A stretch of 64,000 bases of DNA from Rhodobacter sp. Its GTDB lineage: Bacteria; Pseudomonadota; Alphaproteobacteria; Rhodobacterales; Rhodobacteraceae. A program made the position numbers and the translations under genes. The notes under the pieces are model-generated. The model had not been told where the DNA came from and did not search any database. It saw only the letters and a list, made by a program, of their open reading frames with translations. This document shows, piece by piece, positions 35,492-45,187 of this stretch (positions are counted from its first letter, which is position 1; every line of letters starts with the position of its first letter). The DNA lies in contig JADJAB010000004.1 in NCBI GenBank assembly GCA_016704435.1, positions 293,439 through 357,438 on the forward strand, written 5' to 3'.

Positions 35492-36424
35492 TCAGTTCCG
35501 CGCCAGCAGGGCGTCGATCTCTGCTCGTGCCGGCATGGCGGGGGCGGTGCCGGGCCGGGTGACCGAAATCCCCGCCGTGGCGCAGCCAAATCGCACCGCC
35601 TCGATCACGCCCTGGCCCTCGCTCAGCGCCACGGCAAAGCCGCCGTTGAAAGCATCGCCCGCGCCCGTGGTCTCCACCACCGGCCCTGCGCTGATCGCCG
35701 GCACATGCACCGTGCGACCGGCATCATGGTAAAGCGCGCCCTTGTCGCCCAGGGTCACGATCACGGCCCCCACTCCGCGCGTCAGCAAGGCCGCCGCCGC
35801 CTGCGTGGCACTGGCCACGTCGGTCACCGCGATCCCGGTCAGCGCCTCGGCCTCCGATTCATTGGGCGTGACAAAGTCGCACAAGGCCAGCATCTCATCC
35901 GACAATTCCGCCGCCGGGGCCGGGTTCAGCACCGTCACCACCCCTGCCGCCCGCGCGATCTGCAAGCCACGCAAGGCCGCAGGAATGGGCTGCTCCAGCT
36001 GCGTCACGAAACAGGCCGCACTTGCGATCAGCCCGGCCCGCGCCTCGACATCCGCCACGCTGATCCGCGCCGCGGCACCGGGCGACACGATGATGGCATT
36101 GTTGCCGGTCGCTGCCTCCAGGAAGATATAGGCGGCACCAGTGTAGCTTTCCGCGTCCTCCGTCACCTCGGGGCGAACCCCCGCCTTGGCCCAGGTCGCC
36201 CGTGCAATGGCCGCAAAATCGTCGCGACCCAGCCTTGTGATGAAATGCACCTCTCCGCCTGCACCAGAACTGGCCATGGCGGCGGCGACGGCCTGGTTCG
36301 AGCCCTTGCCCCCCGGTCCCAGGGCAAAGCTCTGCCCCAGAATGGTCTCGCCCATTTTCGGCTGCCGCTCCGCCCGATAGGCGGTGTCGGCCACGAAAAT
36401 CCCCAGAATGACGATCGGTTTCAT
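35492..36424 (-). CDS. rbsK: Ribokinase-like PfkB sugar kinase
   Basis: 310 residues. PfkB signatures are present: GGKGSNQAVAAAMASSG near residue 37 and VETTGAGDAFNGGFAVAL near residue 250, with the catalytic Asp in GAGDAF. It begins MKPIVILGIFVADTAYRAER, matching RbsK. The gene follows the RbsD/FucU-like gene by four bases and the ABC ATPase, so it phosphorylates an imported sugar, probably ribose or a deoxy-sugar. Specific substrate unproven. Confidence 0.88.
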   Translation of the reverse strand: MKPIVILGIFVADTAYRAERQPKMGETILGQSFALGPGGKGSNQAVAAAMASSGAGGEVHFITRLGRDDFAAIARATWAKAGVRPEVTEDAESYTGAAYIFLEAATGNNAIIVSPGAAARISVADVEARAGLIASAACFVTQLEQPIPAALRGLQIARAAGVVTVLNPAPAAELSDEMLALCDFVTPNESEAEALTGIAVTDVASATQAAAALLTRGVGAVIVTLGDKGALYHDAGRTVHVPAISAGPVVETTGAGDAFNGGFAVALSEGQGVIEAVRFGCATAGISVTRPGTAPAMPARAEIDALLARN

Positions 36425-36428
36425 GGTT

Positions 36429-36881
36429 TCATGCCTCCGGAGGGATCACGCCCTTGCGGAACATGAAGCAACCATAGAACCGCCGCTCGCCGGTCTGGAT
36501 CACCGCATAGGCCTTGCGCGCGATGTCATAGAAGGCAAAGCGCTCGATCCCCACCATCGGGCGCGGCCGCCCTTCGGCGAGGTCGACCTCGGCCTGCACC
36601 TCGGCCTGCACCGCAGGCACCTCCGAAGCTGCCCCCACCACCTCCATCCGGCCCGCGAAATCATCGACAAAGGTATCCAGCGGCAAGACCGACAGAATCG
36701 CCCGCACCGCCTGGGCCGAACTCAGATTCTCCATCCGCAGCAGACGCCCGGTCACCGTTGCCCGCGCCACCGAATCCGACGGAAAATTGGTGTCCGCCAC
36801 GATCAGCACATCGCCATGCCCCATCGCCCGCAATGCGGCCAGCACCTCGGCATTCAGCCGGTTGTCGATCCCCTTCAGCAC
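36429..36881 (-). CDS. RbsD/FucU family sugar mutarotase
   Basis: 150 residues from a GTG, supported by AAGGAGG 7 bases before it. Begins VLKGIDNRLNAEVLAALRAM, the RbsD/FucU start with the catalytic His in GHGDVLIVADTNFP; it ends FYGCFMFRKGVIPPEA, matching the FucU branch. It interconverts alpha and beta forms of pyranose sugars (fucose or ribose) for the kinase. Its ribosome site is supplied by the intergenic repeat in front of it. Confidence 0.88.
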   Translation of the reverse strand: MLKGIDNRLNAEVLAALRAMGHGDVLIVADTNFPSDSVARATVTGRLLRMENLSSAQAVRAILSVLPLDTFVDDFAGRMEVVGAASEVPAVQAEVQAEVDLAEGRPRPMVGIERFAFYDIARKAYAVIQTGERRFYGCFMFRKGVIPPEA

Positions 36882-36890
36882 TGCCCTGCC

Positions 36891-36945
36891 TCCTTCATCT
36901 TGGCAAAAATACTCCGGGGGTCCGGGGGCTGGCCCCCGGCCTTTG
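36891..36945. repeat. Intergenic repeat with hairpin, carries the fucU ribosome site
   Basis: catcttggcaaaaatactcc followed by GGGGGTCCGGGGGCTGGCCCCCGG (CCGGGGGC/GCCCCCGG stem at 36922-36939). Read on the minus strand the hairpin comes right after the ABC ATPase stop and the repeat ends in GATGAAGGAGG, which serves the next gene. Related copies lie at 42111 and, in part, at 26199. I recall this motif being common in Rhodobacterales intergenic regions. Confidence 0.7.
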
Positions 36946-36948
36946 CCC

Positions 36949-38010
36949 CTAGAGCCGCACGCCCGATCCCTTGTCGAAGAGATGCACCTTGTCTGCATCC
37001 GGCGCCAGCACCAGCGCATCGCCGGGCCGAAAACCCACCCGGTCGCGGAACATCGCCACCACCTCGCGGCCCCCCGAAGGATCGCCCGCGCGCACCACCA
37101 CATGCGTCTCGGAGCCCGTCGGCTCCACCACTGCCACGGTCCCCGCCAGCCCCGCTTCCCCCACGCCCAGATGCTCGGGGCGGATGCCATAGGTCACCTC
37201 GCGGCCCTCGGCGACCGCAAGCCGCGCCGGCAGGGGCAACCGCGCGCCCGCCACCTCGACCGCCCCGCCGCGCACCACGCCCGGCATCATGTTCATCGCC
37301 GGGCTGCCGATGAACCCGGCCACGAAGACATTCGCCGGGCTGTCATACAGGTCCAGCGGCGCGCCGACCTGCTCGATCCGGCCGCCGTTCAGCACCACGA
37401 TCCGGTCGGCCATGGTCATCGCCTCGATCTGGTCGTGGGTGACATAGACCGTCGTGGTCTTCAGCCGCTGGTGCAATTCGCGGATCTCGGTACGCATCTG
37501 CACCCGCAACTTGGCGTCCAGGTTCGACAACGGCTCGTCGAACAGGAACACCTGCGGGTCGCGCACGATGGCGCGGCCCATGGCGACGCGCTGGCGCTGG
37601 CCACCCGACAGCGCGCGCGGATAGCGGTCGAGGTAGGGCGTCAGGCCCAGGATTTCCGCCGCGCGCGAGACCTTGTCGGCAATCCCGGCCTTTTCCATCC
37701 CGCGCATCTTCAGCGCAAAGCCCATGTTGGCGCCCACCGTCTTGTGCGGATAAAGCGCGTAGTTCTGGAACACCATGGCGATGTCGCGCTCGGATGGCGG
37801 CAGGTTGTTCACCCGCCGCTCGCCGATCAGCACATCGCCCGAGGTCACCTCCTCCAGTCCGGCGATCATCCGCAGAAGCGTGGACTTGCCGCAGCCCGAA
37901 GGCCCGACCAGCACCACGAACTCACCGTCGGGGATGTCGAGGTCCAGGCCATGGATCACCTGCAGCCCGCCATAGGCCTTGGTCAGCGAACGGATCGTCA
38001 CTTCGGCCAT
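36949..38010 (-). CDS. CUT1-type sugar ABC transporter ATP-binding protein (UgpC/MalK-like)
   Basis: 353 residues from MAEVTIRSLTKAYGGLQVIH (GGGAGG 8 bases before; longer in-frame start rejected). Walker A GPSGCGKST, signature LSGGQRQRVAMGRAIVRDP, Walker B VFLFDEPLSNLD and the switch His VYVTHDQIEAMTMADRI are all intact; a TOBE-like regulatory C-terminus follows. It powers the transporter formed by the divergent genes 38298-42079 and heads the ATPase-mutarotase-kinase set on the minus strand. Confidence 0.93.
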   Translation of the reverse strand: MAEVTIRSLTKAYGGLQVIHGLDLDIPDGEFVVLVGPSGCGKSTLLRMIAGLEEVTSGDVLIGERRVNNLPPSERDIAMVFQNYALYPHKTVGANMGFALKMRGMEKAGIADKVSRAAEILGLTPYLDRYPRALSGGQRQRVAMGRAIVRDPQVFLFDEPLSNLDAKLRVQMRTEIRELHQRLKTTTVYVTHDQIEAMTMADRIVVLNGGRIEQVGAPLDLYDSPANVFVAGFIGSPAMNMMPGVVRGGAVEVAGARLPLPARLAVAEGREVTYGIRPEHLGVGEAGLAGTVAVVEPTGSETHVVVRAGDPSGGREVVAMFRDRVGFRPGDALVLAPDADKVHLFDKGSGVRL

Positions 38011-38082
38011 CTGGCCCTGCCTCCCCCATGATCCCGGCCAGACTATGCGCAAGCCAAAGCGGCTGTCCACCGGCTGATCATG

Positions 38083-38094
38083 CTAACATGTTAG
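38083..38094. promoter_or_regulatory. Palindrome CTAACATGTTAG, candidate GntR operator
   Basis: Perfect 12-base palindrome in the divergent region between the ABC ATPase and the binding-protein gene. The extended sequence CATGCTAACATGTTAGA (38079-38095) is repeated without change at 49099-49115, in front of the GntR gene. Being centred 78 bases before the ATPase start and about 210 before the binding-protein start, it could control both directions. Confidence 0.7.
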
Positions 38095-38297
38095 AATCTT
38101 GACAGCAGACCATGACGGCTGCGAAGGTTGCCGCGAGGACAAGCTGCTGCCGGGGTTTGGGGATTGGGAGGCCCGTGGCCCGCGTCCGGGTTCTTGCGCA
38201 TCGCAACCGACCTGCCCGCAAGGGCGGCCTTTTCCGGCCTGACATCACATGCCCCACCCGATCCGGGCCAAGAGGGGCAGCAACGGGAGGACTGATC

Positions 38298-39923
38298 GTG
38301 AAAGTGGATCTCTACAACTACGCCAGCCAGCTGAGCCGCCGCCGGTTCCTGAAAGGCGCCACGGCCCTCGGCGCCGTTGCCACCTTGCCCGCTGGACTTG
38401 CCCCGCGCATGGCGCGCGCGCAGGATGACATCCGCGCCCAGATCCTGGCCATTCCCGGCGTCGGTGCGGGCAGCCCGACGGATGCCGACTGGCAGGCGGT
38501 GGGCGAGCTCTGCCTCGGGGCCACCAAGACCAACGTGGCCGAAGGCGAATTCGCCGGGGTCGAGCTGACCTTCATGGGCCTGAACAACCAGAACCTGCAC
38601 AACTTCCTGTTCCGCGGCTTCCTGAAGCCGTGGGAGGCCTATACCGGCGCCAAGATCAACTGGATCGACCTCGCGCAGGCCGACTACAACGCGCGGCTGC
38701 AGCAGTCGATCGCCACCGGAACGGTGGATTTCGACATCATCGAGATGGGCGCGCCGTTCGAGGGCGACACTGCTGGCAGCGGCCTGCTGGACGAAATGCC
38801 CGACTGGGTCGCGACGCAAATCGAAGCCGATGACCTGGTCGGCTACCTCAAGCCGCCGGTCGGCACCTGGAACGGCAAGACCTACCGCGTCACCATCGAC
38901 GGCGATTGCCACACCTTCAGCTACCGCAAGGACTATTTCGGCGAGGGCGCCATCGGCGGCGCCGAAGTGCCGAAGACCTGGCAGCAGGTCAACGCCGTCT
39001 CGAAGGCCCTTGTCGGCCAGACCGACCCGCTGACCGGCCTGCCCGCGCATGGCTATCTGGACCCGCTGAAGGGCTGGGGCGGTTTCGGGTTCTACTTCAT
39101 CGAAAACCGCGCCGCGGCCTATGTGAAGCACCCCAGCGACCCGGCCTGGCTGTTCGATCCCGACACCATGAAGCCGCGCGTCAACAACCCCGGCTGGGTG
39201 CAGGCCATCCAGGACGTGATGGACCTGATCGCCGCCAATGCCTACCCCGCCGACCAGATCAACGCCGACCCCGGCACCACCGCGTTTTCGCAGTTCCTGG
39301 CCGGCACCGGCTCGATGCTGATGTGGTGGGGCGACGTCGGTTCGAACGCGCGCACCTCGGATTCTTCGGTGGTGGGCGATGTGGTCGGCTTCGGCATCAA
39401 CCCCGGCTCCGACCGCGTCTACAACGCGACCGCAGGCGCCTGGGAAGACACCTACAACGAAGCGCCCAACATGGCCTATATCGGCTGGGGCGTCTATGTC
39501 ACCTCGAACGTCTCGGGCGACGAGAAAAAGCGCAAGGCAGCCTGGTCGGCGGCGGCGCATCTGGGCGGCAAGGACCTCAGCCTGTGGACCTCGGCCTACC
39601 CGTCGGGCTTCCAGCCCTATCGCCAGTCGCACTTCAACTATGACGAATGGGAAGCCGCCGGGTATGACCGGGCCTTCGTCGAAGACTACCTCGGCTCGAA
39701 CCTCGACAGCTACAACCACCCCAACGCCGCGATCGAGCCGCGGATCCCCGGCATCTTCCAGTATTACTCGGTCGCCGAGGACGAATTGTCCAAGGGCTTT
39801 GCCGGGCAATACAAGTCGGCCCAGGAAACCGCCGATGCCATCGCGGCGGCCTGGGAGAAGATCACCGACCAGATCGGCCGCGACAGCCAGATCGCGCTCT
39901 ACAAGGCGTCGCTGGGGATGTGA
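38298..39923 (+). CDS. Sugar ABC transporter substrate-binding protein, Tat-exported
   Basis: 541 residues from a GTG with GGGAGG 7 bases before. Twin-arginine signal SRRRFLKGATALGAVATL (RR at 14-16) indicates Tat export of a folded protein. The mature part is a family-1 type solute-binding protein (IDIIEMGAPFEG-type ligand lobe FDIIEMGAPFEGDTAGSG, WNGKTYRVTIDGDCHTFSYR), longer than most CUT1 binding proteins (around 420-450). It should deliver a sugar to the two permeases that follow (90 bases later). The ligand is unknown. Divergent from the ATPase gene. Confidence 0.9.
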   Translation: MKVDLYNYASQLSRRRFLKGATALGAVATLPAGLAPRMARAQDDIRAQILAIPGVGAGSPTDADWQAVGELCLGATKTNVAEGEFAGVELTFMGLNNQNLHNFLFRGFLKPWEAYTGAKINWIDLAQADYNARLQQSIATGTVDFDIIEMGAPFEGDTAGSGLLDEMPDWVATQIEADDLVGYLKPPVGTWNGKTYRVTIDGDCHTFSYRKDYFGEGAIGGAEVPKTWQQVNAVSKALVGQTDPLTGLPAHGYLDPLKGWGGFGFYFIENRAAAYVKHPSDPAWLFDPDTMKPRVNNPGWVQAIQDVMDLIAANAYPADQINADPGTTAFSQFLAGTGSMLMWWGDVGSNARTSDSSVVGDVVGFGINPGSDRVYNATAGAWEDTYNEAPNMAYIGWGVYVTSNVSGDEKKRKAAWSAAAHLGGKDLSLWTSAYPSGFQPYRQSHFNYDEWEAAGYDRAFVEDYLGSNLDSYNHPNAAIEPRIPGIFQYYSVAEDELSKGFAGQYKSAQETADAIAAAWEKITDQIGRDSQIALYKASLGM

Positions 39924-40013
39924 CCTGACAGCCCTTCGGGGGCATGAAAGGCAGCGCGCGGGCGCATTCCCCGCGCGTCCGCATCTTGAAAGCAGGCAAG
40001 GCAGGCAGACTCC

Positions 40014-41114
40014 GTGAGCGGCGAGCAACTCCACATCGTCACCAACGACAGCATAACCGAGGCCCGTCGCCGCCTTGGCCTCGGCCTGATCTGGGGCTCG
40101 GCCGCGGTTCTGGCGGGCACCGCCGCGATGCAGGTCATACAGGCCCGGGGCAGCGCCGACTTCGGCTTTTCCAACTGGCGGCCGACGCTTTATGCCTATG
40201 TGTTCTGGGCGATCTGCCTGTGCGTGGCGCAGGTGGTGGTCCGGGGCGAGCAGGGCAAGCGCACGCTGTTCGTGCTGCCGGCGGCGCTGTTCGTGATCTC
40301 GCTGACGGTATTTCCGCTGCTGTTCGGGCTGATCATCGCCTTTTCCAGCTGGAACCTCTCCAGCCCGACGGGCCGCGAGTTCAACGGCTTCGACAATATC
40401 CGCCAGATGTGGGGCGATCCGTTCTACTGGAACGCGCTTGGCAACATGATCTGGTATGTGCTTGCGATAATTGCGGAATATGCAATCGCCTTTGGCCTTG
40501 CGCTGCTCTTGTCCGGCCAGATCCGGGCGCGCAAGTTCTTTCGCGTCGCCTTCCTCCTGCCCTTGATGCTGTCTCCGGTCGCGGTGTCGTGGATGATCGG
40601 CAAATCCATGCTCGAGGCGCGCTTCGGCCCGTTGTCGCGGCTGGCCCGCGCCATCGGCATCGACAACCCGTCATTCTTCGAAAGCGCCTGGATGGCCAAG
40701 ACCACCATCATGGTGCTGGATGCCTGGACCTTCATCCCCTTCATGATGATCATGCTGCTGGCCGGCCTGCAGGCGATCCCGAAGGAATTGCAAGAGGCCA
40801 GCCGCGTCGATGGCGCAACCGGCTGGAAGGCGTTCTGGGAAATCACCTTCCCGCTGATGCTGCCGGTCTCGATCACCGCGGTGATGATCCGCATCATCTT
40901 CAAGCTTAAGCTGGCCGATGTGGTTATCAACACCACCGCAGGCGGCCCGGGCGGGGCCACCGACACCGTCACCAGCTTTATCTTCCGCGAATACCGTGAT
41001 CGGTCGAACGTCGGCTATGGCACCATGCTGGCGATGGTCTATCTGGTGCTGATCGTGATCTTCATGACCGTCTTGATGAAATGGGCCGCGAAATACGCGC
41101 GTCCGCAGACCTGA
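40014..41114 (+). CDS. Sugar ABC transporter permease (MalF/UgpA-like)
   Basis: 366 residues from a GTG. About eight helices, including two extra at the N-terminus (about 22-42 and 58-78) before the usual six. The EAA loop that contacts the ATPase is EASRVDGATGWKAFWEITFP. Downstream neighbour is the second permease, eight bases away. Longer than normal MalF-like permeases lacking the P2 loop (about 300), owing to the added N-terminal helices. Confidence 0.92.
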   Translation: MSGEQLHIVTNDSITEARRRLGLGLIWGSAAVLAGTAAMQVIQARGSADFGFSNWRPTLYAYVFWAICLCVAQVVVRGEQGKRTLFVLPAALFVISLTVFPLLFGLIIAFSSWNLSSPTGREFNGFDNIRQMWGDPFYWNALGNMIWYVLAIIAEYAIAFGLALLLSGQIRARKFFRVAFLLPLMLSPVAVSWMIGKSMLEARFGPLSRLARAIGIDNPSFFESAWMAKTTIMVLDAWTFIPFMMIMLLAGLQAIPKELQEASRVDGATGWKAFWEITFPLMLPVSITAVMIRIIFKLKLADVVINTTAGGPGGATDTVTSFIFREYRDRSNVGYGTMLAMVYLVLIVIFMTVLMKWAAKYARPQT

Positions 41115-41121
41115 GGGCGGC

Positions 41122-42079
41122 ATGAGCAGCGCAAATCTTTCGCGACAGCGACGCCGACCGGCGCCACCGCGCCCGCTGGTGGACCAGCCGCATCGCGATC
41201 TATGGCGCGCTGATCCTCTGGGCGGTGATCTGCCTCTTTCCGATCTACTGGACGCTGACCACCAGCTTCAAGATGGCGGCCGACGTGATGAAGGGCAACA
41301 TGATCCCGTGGCCCGCCCAATGGACGCCGTCGTGGGACTGGGCAAAAAACGTGTTTTTCACCCCGAAATGGAAAGGCTGGGAGGCGATTGGCCTGTCACC
41401 CCAGACCCTGATGCAGGAAAGCACGGTCCGGGCCGAGTTTCTGAAGCGTTTCGCCAATTCGGCAGTGATCTCGCTGTCTTCTTCGGCGCTGGCGGTGGGC
41501 CTGGGGTCGCTGGCGGCCTACGGCCTCAGCCGGTTCAGCTACAAGTTCGGCTTCATGAAGAACGACGACATCTCATTCTTCTTCCTCAGCCAGCTGATCC
41601 TGCCGCCGGTGGTCCTCGCCCTGCCCTTCCTGGTGCTCTACAAGGAGCTGGCGCTGCTGGACACGCGGATCGGGCTGATCCTGCTCTATACGCTGACCGT
41701 GCTGCCGATCGTGATCTGGATCATGAAGGATCAGTTCACCACCATCCCGACCGAGCTGGAAGAAGCGGCCATGGTCGACGGCCTTGGCATCTGGGGGGCG
41801 TTCTTCACCATCATCCTGCCGATCGCGGCGCCGGGGATGGTGGCGGCCTTCATCCTGTCGCTGGTGCTGACCTGGAACGAGTATTTCTTCGCCGCCCTGC
41901 TGACCTCGACCCATGCCAACACCCTGCCGGTGATGGTGGCCAGCCAGACCGGCAGCCAGGGCATTTCGTGGTGGTCGATGGCCGCTCTCAGCTTCGCCGC
42001 GATCCTGCCGCTGATCGTGATCGGCGTGGCGCTGGAACGCTACATCATCAAGGGCATGGCCGCAGGCGCCGTGAAATAG
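41122..42079 (+). CDS. Sugar ABC transporter permease (MalG/UgpE-like), one frameshift near the start
   Basis: About 319 residues. Six helices and the EAA loop EEAAMVDGLGIWGAFFTIIL. The body is open from residue ~30 on. At the N-terminus the ATG (MSSA) is in another frame; taking out one A in the AAA at 41135-41137 gives MSSAIFRDSDADRRHRARWW continuing into the first helix YGALILWAVICLFPIYW. The span fits one inserted base. It completes the CUT1 transporter. Confidence 0.9.
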
Positions 42080-42110
42080 GGCGCCAAAGCTCCTTCGCCC
42101 CGCGCCTCTT

Positions 42111-42161
42111 CATCTTGGCCCAAATACTCCCCGGGGGTCTGGGGGCGGGCAGCCCCCGGCG
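42111..42161. terminator. Intergenic repeat with hairpin between convergent genes
   Basis: catcttggcccaaatactcc then CCGGGGG and the hairpin GGGGGC-GGGCA-GCCCCC (42141-42157). Same family as 36891-36945. It lies between the permease (plus) and aldo/keto reductase (minus) genes and probably ends transcription. Confidence 0.7.
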
Positions 42162-42170
42162 TCACCCGCC

Positions 42171-43197
42171 TCACGCACCGACCGGGGCTTCGGGATGCAA
42201 CAGCCCCTCGGCCTTCAGCTCAGCCCACAACGCCGGGGGAACGATCGCTGCCGCCGCCGCGAGGTTGCTCTCCATCTCGGCCGGGCCGGCCCCGCCGGGA
42301 ATGACGCTCAGCACCGCCGGGTGGAACAGCGGGAACCGGAACGCCGCATCGACCAGCCGCACCCCGTGCCGGGTGCAGACCTCCTGCAGCCGCCCCGCCT
42401 TTTGCAAGACCCACTCCGGCGCCGGACCATAGTTCCACACCGCACCGGGGCGCGGCCCGGTCGCCAGCACCCCGGCATTATAAGGCCCGCCGATCACCAC
42501 CCCAACCCCGCGCGCCGCGGCGGCATTCATGAAGCCAAGGCTCTCTTGTTCCAAGAGCGTATAGCGCCCGGCCAGAAGGAAGATGTCGAAGTCCCCCCGC
42601 TCCAGCATCCACTGGCAAGGTTCCCAGCCGTTCACGCCGGCACCAAAGGCCCGGATCACGCCCTGATCGCGCAAGCTGAGCAGCGCGCGATAGCCGCCGC
42701 CCATGAACTCTGCCAGCCTGGCGTCCAGCGCCTCTTGCGTGCCATGGTTGAACAGGTCCAGGTCATGCGCGAAAAGCATGTCCACCCGGTCCAGCCCCAG
42801 CCGCTCCAGGCTGAACTCCAGGCTCCGCATCACCCCGTCATGGCTGTAGTCGTAGATCTCGTTGCGCGACGGCACGTCGATCCACTTGTCCGGCCCGTCC
42901 CGCGTCTCGGGTGTCGCCACCCGCAACAGCCGCCCGACCTTGGTCGATACCACATAAGCTGTCGCGCGGCTTGCCGCGCAGAAAGCCGTTCAGCCGGGTC
43001 TCCGCCAGCCCCAGTCCATACAGTGGCGCCGTGTCGAAATAACGGATCCCCGCCGCCCAGGCGCGATCCAGCGTGGCGCGGGCATCGGCCTCGCTCAGCG
43101 CCTTCAGGAGATTGCCCAGCGGCGCCGTGCCAAGCCCCGCTTCGGTGAAGGTCAGCCCGCCATTTCCCAGCCTGTCCCAGACCCTGGTCTTCTGCAT
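42171..43197 (-). CDS. Aldo/keto reductase, aldose 1-dehydrogenase type (one frameshift)
   Basis: About 342 residues. Resembles D-threo-aldose/L-fucose 1-dehydrogenases and pyridoxal dehydrogenase of the AKR fold. FDTAPLYGLGLAETRLNGFL carries the catalytic Asp/Tyr, the Lys is in YVVSTKVGRLL, and DRVDMLFAHDLDLFNHGTQE holds the His. Frame shift at 42957: one T fewer joins FLRGKPRDS to YVVSTKVG. It probably oxidises the free sugar to a lactone in the pathway of this locus, consistent with the FucU-type mutarotase. It is divergent from the BtpA gene. Confidence 0.87.
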
Positions 43198-43220
43198 TGC
43201 CGTCTCCTTTCGCAGACAGG

Positions 43221-43237
43221 CATGCTAGTCTGTCGGC
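43221..43237. promoter_or_regulatory. Degenerate copy of the GntR-type site, weak candidate
   Basis: catgctagtctgtcggc in the divergent region between the aldo/keto reductase and BtpA genes shares CATGCTA and the later TGT with CATGCTAACATGTTAGA, and lies within an imperfect palindrome cagac...gtctg. Much weaker than the two perfect sites; listed because the promoter would be expected to carry one. Confidence 0.3.
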
Positions 43238-43289
43238 CCTTCCCGGCCAATCCCTTTCGCGCTAGCCTTGTCTGCAAGGGAGAACGGAA

Positions 43290-44102
43290 ATGTCTCGATT
43301 CAAGGCCGTATTCGGCGCAGGCAAGCCGGTGATTGCCATGGTCCACCTCGGCGCGCTGCCCGGCACACCGCTGCATGACGCGGCAGGCGGCATCGCCGGC
43401 ATCGTCGCCGCTGCCGCCCGCGATCTGGATGCGCTGCAGGCGGCGGGGGTCGATGCGGTGATGTTCGGCAACGAAAACGACCGGCCCTATGAATTGAAGG
43501 TGGACGCCGCTTCCACCGCCAGCATGGCCTATGTCATCGGCCGCCTCAGCGCGACCGGATCACCATCCCCTTCGGCGTCAACGTGCTTGGGACCCGATGG
43601 CCACCATGGCCCTGGCCGCCGCCACCGGCGCCGCCTTCGTGCGCGAGATTTTCACCGGCACCTATGCCAGCGACATGGGCCCCTGGGCGCCGGATGCGGT
43701 GCCGCGCGGCGCTATCAGGCCCGGCTCGGCATCGCCGAGCTGCCGACTTTATACAACGTCTCCGCCGAGTTCGCCGACAGTCGTCGACCCGCGTCCGCTG
43801 CCGACCGGGCACGCTCGGCGGTGTTTTCCTCGGTCCCCGATGCGGTGCTGGTCTCGGGAGCGATCACCGGCGAGGCGGCCGAAATGCGTGATCTGGAGGC
43901 CGTGAAGTCGGTGCTGCCCGACACGCCGGTGCTGGCCAATACCGGCGTCAAGCATGCCACCGTGGCCGGGTGCTGCGGGTGGCCGACGGCTGCATCGTCG
44001 GCTCGGCGCTGAAGGTCTGGCGGCGACACCTGGGCGGCGGTCGACCCGGAACGGGCGAAGGATTTCATGGACCGGGTGCGGGCAGTGCGGGGGGGCAGAT
44101 GA
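43290..44102 (+). pseudogene. BtpA/SgcQ family protein, several frameshifts
   Basis: About 270 residues when pieced together. The start MSRFKAVFGAGKPVIAMVHL, LGALPGTPLH and MFGNENDRPYELKVDAAS belong to the BtpA family (TIM-barrel; includes E. coli SgcQ in a sugar operon). The parts WDPMATMALAAATGAAFVRE, FTGTYASDMGPWAPDA, RYQARLGIAELPTLYNVSAE, KSVLPDTPVLANTGVKHATV and VADGCIVGSALKV lie in different frames with about four shifts between 43555 and 44030. SD AAGGGAG precedes the start, and the end overlaps the M42 gene (ATGA). Function in such loci is unresolved; aldolase-like activity is one proposal. Confidence 0.75.
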
Positions 44103-45160
44103 TCCGCGAGACGCTGAAGGAGCTGATGCTGATCCCCGGCCTTTCGGGCTACGAGACCCGTGTTGCGGCGGCGATCGCGGCACATCTGGACCGGATCGGC
44201 CTGCCGCACAGTTCGGACCGCCTTGGCAACCTTGTCTGCACGATCCCCGGCGACCCGGCCCTTCCGGTCGTGATGATCTTCACCCATATGGACCAGCTTG
44301 GTTTCATCGTCCGCAAGGTCGAGGACTCGGGCCTCATCCGGCTGGAACGGCTGGGCGGCGTGCCCGAACGCGCGCTGGCAGCGCAGGCGGTGGTTCTGTG
44401 CTGCGACGGGGGCGATCTGCCGGGCGTCATCGCCAACAAATCCCACCACGCCACCGCGCCGGACGAGAAATACCGTGTCCTGCCCTATGCCGAACTCTAC
44501 GTCGACGCGGGCTTTGCCTCGAAGTCGCAGGCCGAGGTGGCGGGCGTGCGCATCGGCACCCCGGTCTGCTACGCGCCGCGGGTGATCGAACTGGCCGGCG
44601 GTCGCATCGCCGGCACCTCGGTCGATGACCGGGCGGGCTGTGCGGCCCTGCTGGCGCTGGCGGCAGCCCGCAAGGGCAAGCCGGGCCCGACCCTTCACCT
44701 CGTCTGGTCGGTGCAAGAGAGTACAACCTGCGCGGCGTCCTGCCCGCCGCCACCGCGCTGGCCCCCGATATCGCCCTGCAGATCGACCTTCTGCTGGCTT
44801 GCGACACGCCCGACATGGAGTCGCGTGGCGATATTGCCCTGGGCGGCGGGCCGGGCATCAGCCTCTATTCCTTTCACGGGCGAGGCACGCTGAACGGGGT
44901 GATCCCGCATCCCGCGCTGGTGCGGCTGATGGAAGATGCGGCCGCGTCGGCGGGTCTGCCGTTGCAGCGATCCGCCCATACCGGGGCGCTGACCGACCTC
45001 AGCTACATCCAGTTCATGGGGCCGGAAGGGGTGGCCTGCCTGGATGTCGGATTCCCGATGCGCTACTCGCACTCCGCGCTGGAAGTCGTTGATCCCGATG
45101 ATATTTCCGGCCTTCGTGACCCTGCTGGACCGCCGTCTTGACGCCATCACCCCCCTTTGA
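44099..45160 (+). pseudogene. M42 family metallopeptidase, two frameshifts
   Basis: About 354 residues. Glutamyl aminopeptidase/endoglucanase-M fold with MIRETLKELMLIPGLSGYET, FTHMDQLGFIVRK (metal His/Asp), GVIANKSHHATAPDEKY and TSVDDRAGCAALLALA (metal Asp), then LLACDTPDMESRGDIALGGG and LTDLSYIQFMGPEGVACLDV. Frame changes near 44718, where a missing G breaks QEEYNLRGVLPAATALAP, and near 45114 (extra T before VTLLDRRLDAITPL). A peptidase in a sugar locus is unexpected; similar proteins also occur in sugar operons. Probably intact in reality. Confidence 0.8.
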
Positions 45161-45187
45161 ATCTGACCCGCGCCGCAACATGACCAC

